Positions 58,845 to 64,000 of a stretch of 64,000 nt of DNA are shown in pieces. The stretch's first letter is position 1. Each line of letters begins with the position of its first letter. The notes beneath the pieces were generated by a model. The model was not told where the DNA came from, searched no databases, and saw only the letters and a list, made by a program, of their open reading frames with translations. Source of the DNA: an uncultured Bacteroidota bacterium (GTDB taxonomy: Bacteria > Bacteroidota > Bacteroidia > Bacteroidales > P3); assembly GCA_902791695.1 (NCBI GenBank), contig CADAWR010000005.1, positions 36,374-100,373 of the forward strand, given 5' to 3'. The position numbers and the translations under genes are program-made.

Positions 58845-60437
58845 CTATTTCAACTCGACTGTGGCGCGGCGGTTCTTGGCGCGACCTTCATCGGTGCTGT
58901 TGTCGGCAACGGGCTCGTTGGGACCGCGGCTGACGCAGTTGATGCTGGCGGCGGGAGCACCGAGCTTAACCATGTAGGCCTTGAGGGCCTCGGCACGCTT
59001 CTGGCCATACTTCATGTTGACCTGCAGCGAACCAGTATTGTCGGTGTGACCGTAGACGGTAACCGTCAAGTTCTTGTCGGCCTTCAGGGCCTCGCAGATA
59101 GCGTGGATGGCGGCATCTGTCTTGGCGTCGAACTTGGCGCTGGTGCCAGCATTCTCGAAGTACACCGTGGCACCAATGGCCTTTATCTGCTTCTCAGCCT
59201 CGGCTCTGGTACGCTCGGCAGCGATGCGCTCTGCCTCAGCTTTCTTGGCGGCAGCTTCGGCGGCAGCGCGGTCGGCAGCAGCCTTCTTGGCAGCGGCCTC
59301 GGCAGCAGCACGGTCAGCAGCAGACTGTCTGGCAGCAGCTTCGGCGGCGGCGCGTTCAGCAGCGATCTTCTCAGCAGCAGCTTTCTCGGCAGCGGCTTTC
59401 TCGGCAGCAGCCTTCTCAGCGGCGGCTTTCTCGGCGGCAGCCTTCTCGGCAGCGGCTTTTTCAGCGGCAGCCTTTTCAGCGGCAGCCTTTTCGGCAGCAG
59501 CGATGCTGTCGGCTATAGCCTGAGTATCGTCCTCTTCTTCATATTCGACGAGGTCGGACTCATCCTCCTCAGCCTCTGCCTTGCAGGTCCATCCGAAGTC
59601 GATACCAACCTTGACACCAAGGCGGAAAAGATGCATAGCGTCAATCTCATTGGAGGCAAAGGTGCCGTTGTAGTCATGCTTTGCGGGCTCCTTGGCGTTG
59701 ATGAGCACCAGCGGGGCATCGCTCTTGTCCTTGAGCATATTGGTGAGGCCATAGCCACCGTAGATGCCGAAATAAAGACCCCAGTTGTTGTTCAGAGCCA
59801 TACGGACACCAAGGTCGGCGATAATGCTGACACCGAGCTTAAGATTGTCAATCTTGGAATTGGAGATGGCTTCATAGGTGGCGAAACCATGTTCTGGCAT
59901 ACCGGCGACAACATAGTCACCAAGGGCGGGGAAAGTACCAGTAGTGGTATATTTACCATCGCTGAGATTATACTTGCCACTCATAGGCAGGTCAAACTCA
60001 AAGCCAAGGCCACCGATGAATGTCCATTTCTTATCCAAGGCTGCACGGTAGAAAAACTCCACCGGAATGCCAAACACGCCTATGGTCTGACGCTCTTTCC
60101 AGTTGTCATACTTAGTGGAAAGGGTATAGTGAACGTTAGGGTTGTTGAGATGAGTAAGACCTGTGGTAACCTCAGTGTAGTTATAGCGTGCATAAGCGTT
60201 AGCACGAGTGTAATGCACACCAAAGCCAAGGCCGAAATGCTCGTTGAAGAAGTATGCATAGTGGAAACCGGCATCGAAGCCGAGGCCTAGGCTATGCTTA
60301 CCGTTGGCGGGGCTGTAGGTCATCGAATTGAGACCGCCGCCAAGGTTAAGACCAATATAATTATCGTGACCGCTCTGCTGGGCTGTAGCCGAAAAGGCCA
60401 TCGTAACAGCAGCAAGCGCTATGATTATTCGTTTCAT
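58845..60437 (-). CDS. OmpA-family outer-membrane protein with alanine-rich stalk
   Basis: This 530-aa protein starts at 60437 (MKRIIIALAAVTMAFSATAQ signal). Residues 22-300 are an outer-membrane barrel of eight-strand type (GLNLGGGLNSM, FGLGFGVHYT). Residues about 315-415 are an Ala/Lys/Glu repeat (KAAAEK pattern, about 30 periods of 3-6 residues, with R variants), probably a long helix. Residues 420-530 are an OmpA peptidoglycan-binding domain (TVTVYGHTDNTGSLQVN, AEALKAYMV, GRAKNRRATVELK). It tethers outer membrane to wall with an unusually long linker. Likely co-transcribed with the T9SS protein 33 bases upstream. Confidence 0.9.
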   Translation of the reverse strand: MKRIIIALAAVTMAFSATAQQSGHDNYIGLNLGGGLNSMTYSPANGKHSLGLGFDAGFHYAYFFNEHFGLGFGVHYTRANAYARYNYTEVTTGLTHLNNPNVHYTLSTKYDNWKERQTIGVFGIPVEFFYRAALDKKWTFIGGLGFEFDLPMSGKYNLSDGKYTTTGTFPALGDYVVAGMPEHGFATYEAISNSKIDNLKLGVSIIADLGVRMALNNNWGLYFGIYGGYGLTNMLKDKSDAPLVLINAKEPAKHDYNGTFASNEIDAMHLFRLGVKVGIDFGWTCKAEAEEDESDLVEYEEEDDTQAIADSIAAAEKAAAEKAAAEKAAAEKAAAEKAAAEKAAAEKAAAEKAAAEKIAAERAAAEAAARQSAADRAAAEAAAKKAAADRAAAEAAAKKAEAERIAAERTRAEAEKQIKAIGATVYFENAGTSAKFDAKTDAAIHAICEALKADKNLTVTVYGHTDNTGSLQVNMKYGQKRAEALKAYMVKLGAPAASINCVSRGPNEPVADNSTDEGRAKNRRATVELK

Positions 60438-60470
60438 ATTCTTATACATTATATTAGTTAATACCATGTT

Positions 60471-62249
60471 TTAGTTACGAACCACTCTGACGACCACGCC
60501 ATCAACGCTCACCATGTAGTTGCCGCGCTGATAACCGCTCATATCAATCGAGGTGCTCATGCCGTCGAAGGTACGTGATTCCATCACGACACCCACGGTG
60601 TTAATAACACGCAGGGTGTGGGTAATCTCGTTGGAGCCGCTAACAGCCACACTGACATTCTTGGTGGTGGGGTTGGGCCAGATGCTGACCTTGACGCCCT
60701 GCTCACCATCGTTGATGAGGGTGTTGACGTCGGTCTGGGGGCAGGTGTAAGTCTCAACACCGTTCATCTTGGCCTTCACAAAGTATTCGCCTGTAAGACC
60801 ATTAGCCTCACGATAGTAGTAGCCATTGGCGCCAGCGATTGGCTGCCATTCAGCAGAAGAATTGGCGCGGTGATACCACTGGATATCGGTGAAGCAGTGG
60901 CAAGTGTCAACCAGGGCAATGACGTTATCGAAGAGAGGCATAGTATAGGTCTCGGGCAGATTCACATGGAATGTCACCGTCAAGGGTGCGCTTTCAATCC
61001 AAGTAAAACGACTGTCGCGGAAGGTCACGGTAAGACTGTAGTCACCAGTGGGCAGGTCAACAGGAACATCAATATCGATGGAACCATTGGCTCCCGCCGT
61101 GGGAAGGTTGGTCCAAACCACATCGGTGAAGCGGCTGTCAGCGAAGTCAATCTTGTACTGGTCGGGATTACCACTGCTCAGATGATAGCGAATGCTGTAA
61201 CTATTACCGGAGCAATAGCCATATGCATAGACATCCATGCCGTTCTGAACCACCGTGGTGTCGTCACCGGGACGGTCGGTATCGGGAGTTATCGGCTCAA
61301 GGATAGTGCCCGAGAGTGTATAGATTGTCGAAATGGGATTCAAATCATAATTGTCAAGGATTGTTTTAGAAGTGGCAATGGAGAGGGAATACGTGAGTGT
61401 GACCGTCTTGTTCTCACCGACTGTAGCATCGTTGAACGAAGCCGTGGTAACGTGAGTGACAGGATCGTCACCCTGAACGCCATTAAGTGTGCCCTGCTCA
61501 ATAACCTCAGCAACAGATGTGCCATCATACACCTTGGCTATTTTTGCAGATGCTCCAGTAACAAAGAGCTTGGCCGGACGTATCGTGAGATACATGGTAT
61601 CGTTGTCAATCGAATCCAGCATCTGCGAGGTATGGGCCACAATAGTGTATGTGCCGGCGTTGACAGGGTAGTTCGGAGGAAGGATTACCGAATTGCCCTT
61701 GAAGAATGTAAGCGCCAGGTCATGCGACTGATTATTGTCGTCGACGTAGGTTGCACTATAATTCGAATGAGGCTGACCGTCATAGTCAGTAATCATATTG
61801 CCCGTCCATGTGGCGTAGTACAGCGGGTAGCGCAGGTGGAGTCTGACAATACTGTCGCATCCAACAGCGTTGGCACCTTCAAACACATGCTCCACAGTCT
61901 GCGTGCGGTTCAAGCCTGTGTGCTCATACCAAGTGTATGGGCTGTACTCTAATGCATTGGTGTCGCGAATACTACTGTTACGAATAGTCAACTGTAGTGT
62001 CACGATGCTGTCGTACCCTGACAGGTGATAGGTATAGGTGGGCACCACCTCCATATCTGCCGTCGAGATGGTATAGATTCTACCATCAATCCATGTGCAT
62101 TTGTCGCAAGAGTCACGCACATCCACGCCTGTTACATACGGGGTTGGATCGGTCAGGGGGTCATCACCAATACCCTGGGCCTGTACCCTTGTCGCCCACG
62201 GCAAACAAACAAGCGCCGCAAAGGCTAAAAATCGTAGTGTTTTCTTCAT
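60471..62249 (-). CDS. Secreted protein with YDG-type repeats and T9SS sorting domain
   Basis: This 592-aa protein has a signal peptide (about 1-24, ALVCLPWATRVQAQ). A Cys-containing region (DSCDKCTWIDG) and repeated beta modules follow (VNAGTYTIVAHTSQMLDS near 200-215; KVYDGTSVAEVIEQGTLNGV, a YDG-type motif, near 240-262). The C-terminal 70-80 residues are a type A type IX secretion domain (KVSIWPNPTTKNVSVAVSGS to YMVSVDGVVVRVV). It should be secreted to the surface; adhesion or glycan contact is inferred. Followed by the OmpA gene 33 bases on. Confidence 0.85.
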   Translation of the reverse strand: MKKTLRFLAFAALVCLPWATRVQAQGIGDDPLTDPTPYVTGVDVRDSCDKCTWIDGRIYTISTADMEVVPTYTYHLSGYDSIVTLQLTIRNSSIRDTNALEYSPYTWYEHTGLNRTQTVEHVFEGANAVGCDSIVRLHLRYPLYYATWTGNMITDYDGQPHSNYSATYVDDNNQSHDLALTFFKGNSVILPPNYPVNAGTYTIVAHTSQMLDSIDNDTMYLTIRPAKLFVTGASAKIAKVYDGTSVAEVIEQGTLNGVQGDDPVTHVTTASFNDATVGENKTVTLTYSLSIATSKTILDNYDLNPISTIYTLSGTILEPITPDTDRPGDDTTVVQNGMDVYAYGYCSGNSYSIRYHLSSGNPDQYKIDFADSRFTDVVWTNLPTAGANGSIDIDVPVDLPTGDYSLTVTFRDSRFTWIESAPLTVTFHVNLPETYTMPLFDNVIALVDTCHCFTDIQWYHRANSSAEWQPIAGANGYYYREANGLTGEYFVKAKMNGVETYTCPQTDVNTLINDGEQGVKVSIWPNPTTKNVSVAVSGSNEITHTLRVINTVGVVMESRTFDGMSTSIDMSGYQRGNYMVSVDGVVVRVVRN

Positions 62250-62357
62250 GATGTATATTTTTTTAATCTATCTTTTCTTTATGTACTATTGTTTTTTGCG
62301 CATAATACACTAATAACCAATAGATATAGCACACCTATTTAATGTGTATACCTTTTG

Positions 62358-62365
62358 CAAATATA
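62358..62365 (-). promoter_or_regulatory. -7 box (TATATTTG) of the T9SS/OmpA unit
   Basis: The minus strand matches TAnnTTTG, 108 bases before the ATG at 62249, leaving a long AT-rich leader in 62250-62357 with nothing else recognised. Confidence 0.55.
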
Positions 62366-62407
62366 TAAAAATATTTAAACACCACAAAATCTTTAACATT
62401 TTTCCAC

Positions 62408-62448
62408 AAAAAAAACAAAGCACCCCGACCTGTTTTGGTCAGGGTGCT
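62408..62448 (-). terminator. Terminator of the 2-oxoacid:ferredoxin oxidoreductase operon
   Basis: AGCACCCcGACC (62419-62430) pairs with GGTCaGGGTGCT (62437-62448). On the minus strand the hairpin is followed by TTTG and a T-run (complement of 62408-62417). Confidence 0.9.
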
Positions 62449-62474
62449 CACCTTCAATGTGAAGCGCTTAACGC

Positions 62475-63026
62475 TTAGAGAACCTGGACGGCTTCGATGA
62501 TACCCTTGCCGATCTCGATAGCTTCCTCGTTCTGGGGAATGAGGTTCCAGTGGCGCTGAGGCAGCGAGTGCTCCAGACCTTCGTGGATGTACTGCTTGTC
62601 GACAATGGGTTTCAGCTTCAGGAAGCCACCGAGGACCACCATGTTGAAGACCTTGCTGATGCCAAGCTCCTGGGCTTTGGCGGTAGCGGCGATCTTGTAG
62701 ATGTTGATGTCCTTACGGGTGGGCTCGTGGGTGATGCCGTTGGGGTCATAGATGAGATAACCGCCGGGCTTCACGCTGCTCTCAAACTTATCCAGCGACT
62801 GCTGGTTGAGGATGATGGCAGTGTCGAACTGGTTGATGATGGGCGAGCTGATGCGCTCGTCGCTGATGATGACGGAGACGTTGGCGGTACCACCACGCAT
62901 CTCGGGGCCGTAGCTGGGCATCCAGCTGACCTCTTTGTCCTGCATGACACCGGAGTAGGCAAGAATCTTACCCATCGAGAGGACACCCTGTCCACCGAAA
63001 CCGGCTATGATGATTTCTTCAGTCAT
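62475..63026 (-). CDS. 2-oxoacid:ferredoxin oxidoreductase, gamma subunit
   Basis: This 183-aa protein is the gamma domain of 2-oxoacid:acceptor oxidoreductases. It has EIIIAGFGGQGVLSMGKILA (GxGGQG motif), WMPSYGPEMRGGTANVSVII and FDTAIILNQQSLDKFESSVK. The full complex oxidatively decarboxylates 2-oxoacids (branched-chain or 2-oxoglutarate) to acyl-CoA using TPP and reduces ferredoxin. It is last in the alpha-beta-gamma order, 24 bases after beta. The Bacteroidetes Vor/Kor type is most likely; substrate is not readable here. Confidence 0.92.
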   Translation of the reverse strand: MTEEIIIAGFGGQGVLSMGKILAYSGVMQDKEVSWMPSYGPEMRGGTANVSVIISDERISSPIINQFDTAIILNQQSLDKFESSVKPGGYLIYDPNGITHEPTRKDINIYKIAATAKAQELGISKVFNMVVLGGFLKLKPIVDKQYIHEGLEHSLPQRHWNLIPQNEEAIEIGKGIIEAVQVL

Positions 63027-63050
63027 TGTTTCTTCGTTTTTAATTGTTAA

Positions 63051-63899
63051 TTATTGCTGAACGGTCAGCGGGTGATCCAGAACCAGACGGTTGGCGTCGA
63101 TACCCTCGACAATCTTGCCGTCGACTTTGATGTCGCCGATGGGGTAGTTGGGCATCATGTTGTCTTCCATCCACTTGTTGGCGGCCACAGGGGTCATCTT
63201 CCAGCCACTGTTGCAGTTGGACAGAATCTCCACGAAGCTGAGGCCTTTCTTCAGTTTCTGGTTCTCGAAAGCTTTGCGGATAGCGGCTTTTGCCTTGCGC
63301 ACGGCGGCGGGGTTCTGCACGCTCTGACGGGTCACGTAGTAGGTGCCGGGCAGGGTGGACAGGAGCTCAGTCATGCGGAGGGGATATCCGTTCAGGTCAA
63401 CGCGGCGGCCATAAGGAGTGGTGGCGCTGCGCATGCCGACCAGCGTGGTGGGGGCCATCTGGCCACCGGTCATACCGTAGATACCGTTGTTGACGAAGAT
63501 CATGGTCATGTTCTCGCCACGGTTGGCGGCATGGATAGTCTCGGCGGTACCGATAGCGGCCAGGTCACCGTCACCCTGATAGGTGAACACGTAGGTGTCG
63601 GGGTTGAGGCGCTTGATGGCGGTGGCGACTGCGGGAGCGCGGCCGTGGGCGGCCTCCTGGAAGTCGACATCAAAGTAGTTGTAGGCCAGAACGGAGCATC
63701 CGACGGGGCTCACGCCGACGACGTTGTCCTGAATGCCCATCTCGTCGATAACCTCGGCGATGAGGCGGTGGGTGGTGCCGTGGCCGCAGCCGGGGCAGTA
63801 GTGCATGACGGCGTCGGTCAGCACCTTGGTACGGGTGTAAACCTCCTCGTAACCCTCTTTCAGCAGCTCTTGCTTGCGAGCTTCAATATCTTGATTCAT
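63051..63899 (-). CDS. 2-oxoacid:ferredoxin oxidoreductase, beta (TPP-binding) subunit
   Basis: This 282-aa protein carries the thiamine-diphosphate domain. YCPGCGHGTTHRLIAEVIDE is the N-terminal cofactor loop. GVSPVGCSVLAYNYFD, YQGDGDLAAIGTAETIHAAN (GDG...N motif) and VNNGIYGMTGGQMAPTT follow, typical of the Kor/Vor beta chain. It binds TPP and Mg2+ and passes electrons to ferredoxin. The alpha subunit is the partial gene upstream at 63914, 14 bases before this start. Confidence 0.94.
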   Translation of the reverse strand: MNQDIEARKQELLKEGYEEVYTRTKVLTDAVMHYCPGCGHGTTHRLIAEVIDEMGIQDNVVGVSPVGCSVLAYNYFDVDFQEAAHGRAPAVATAIKRLNPDTYVFTYQGDGDLAAIGTAETIHAANRGENMTMIFVNNGIYGMTGGQMAPTTLVGMRSATTPYGRRVDLNGYPLRMTELLSTLPGTYYVTRQSVQNPAAVRKAKAAIRKAFENQKLKKGLSFVEILSNCNSGWKMTPVAANKWMEDNMMPNYPIGDIKVDGKIVEGIDANRLVLDHPLTVQQ

Positions 63900-63913
63900 T
63901 GTTGTTCCTTTCT

Positions 63914-64000
63914 TTATTTGATAATCTTGTTTTCAAGAGCCTCCAGGACCTCGCCGGGAGTGGGGATGATACCGCCGAAGCGGCCGAAGTGCTCGGTCTT
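63914..64000 (-). CDS. 2-oxoacid:ferredoxin oxidoreductase alpha subunit, C-terminal end (partial)
   Basis: The last 28 codons and stop of a gene entering from beyond the window. They read KTEHFGRFGGIIPTPGEVLE and ALENKIIK. This resembles the end of the Vor/Kor alpha (substrate-binding) subunit, with FGRFGGIIPTP typical of the group. Order alpha-beta-gamma matches the family. Confidence 0.75.
   Translation of the reverse strand, partial: KTEHFGRFGGIIPTPGEVLEALENKIIK

Overview
The window is a chromosomal segment from a member of the Bacteroidetes, very probably order Bacteroidales. The evidence is internal: start-proximal promoters repeatedly match the Bacteroidetes -7 box TAnnTTTG, the tmRNA encodes the tag GENNYALAA, two secreted proteins end in type IX secretion sorting domains, gldH is present, and GSCFA, FISUMP-type and OMP_b-brl families occur. 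No species can be named from sequence alone.

Layout. 1-3000 is a gene-poor, accessory-looking stretch: a small membrane protein, a DUF1016/YhcG-type nuclease gene bracketed by near-identical repeats, a lipoprotein and two gene remnants. 3.0-7.6 kb holds an SGNH esterase, a C10 cysteine protease with a T9SS tail, an alpha/beta hydrolase, a lipoprotein and a GSCFA protein. The last two lie in a dnaE-led operon (dnaE 7.6-11.5 kb). After two small exported proteins come pyrH-frr-birA and ptb, two tandem lipoproteins, and a HepT/MntA toxin-antitoxin pair. 18.1-22.9 kb has a PAS protein, an outer-membrane beta-barrel protein, a stand-alone HsdR N-terminal nuclease and an ECF sigma/membrane protein/secreted protein cassette. 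23.0-23.6 kb carries tRNA-Asp and tmRNA, followed by a 69-aa protein and a fimbrillin/FISUMP lipoprotein. rimP-nusA-infB and tRNA-Arg follow.

30.4-33.2 kb is a minus-strand set (kinase/dCMP-deaminase fusion, M16 peptidase, purE). 33.5-42.3 kb is mostly envelope biology: C69 dipeptidase, MBOAT plus SGNH partner, lpxK, rubrerythrin, an O-antigen ligase-like protein and a Ctp protease. 43-46.6 kb holds a Kef-type antiporter and a lipid kinase, next to a structured intergenic element and a BRO-family remnant. 47-53.3 kb is the operon holB-ricT-gldH-PBP1A-rlmN. It converges on a compact minus-strand operon (PqqD, HprK-like kinase, and an S26 peptidase fused to VanZ) that is the best candidate here for an uncharacterised system. 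cutC, a transglutaminase lipoprotein, an OmpA protein with an alanine-rich stalk, a T9SS adhesin-like protein and a branched-chain 2-oxoacid:ferredoxin oxidoreductase operon close the window.

Two further patterns stand out. A family of about 110-130 bp hairpin-forming intergenic repeats occurs four times, three of them between divergent genes. Two genes (ctp and cutC) have a -7 box only four bases before the ATG, which predicts leaderless mRNAs. Functionally, LpxK, the O-antigen ligase, MBOAT/SGNH, PBP1A and OmpA serve the envelope. Vor and Ptb could feed acyl-CoA-derived ATP synthesis, though no butyrate kinase is in view.
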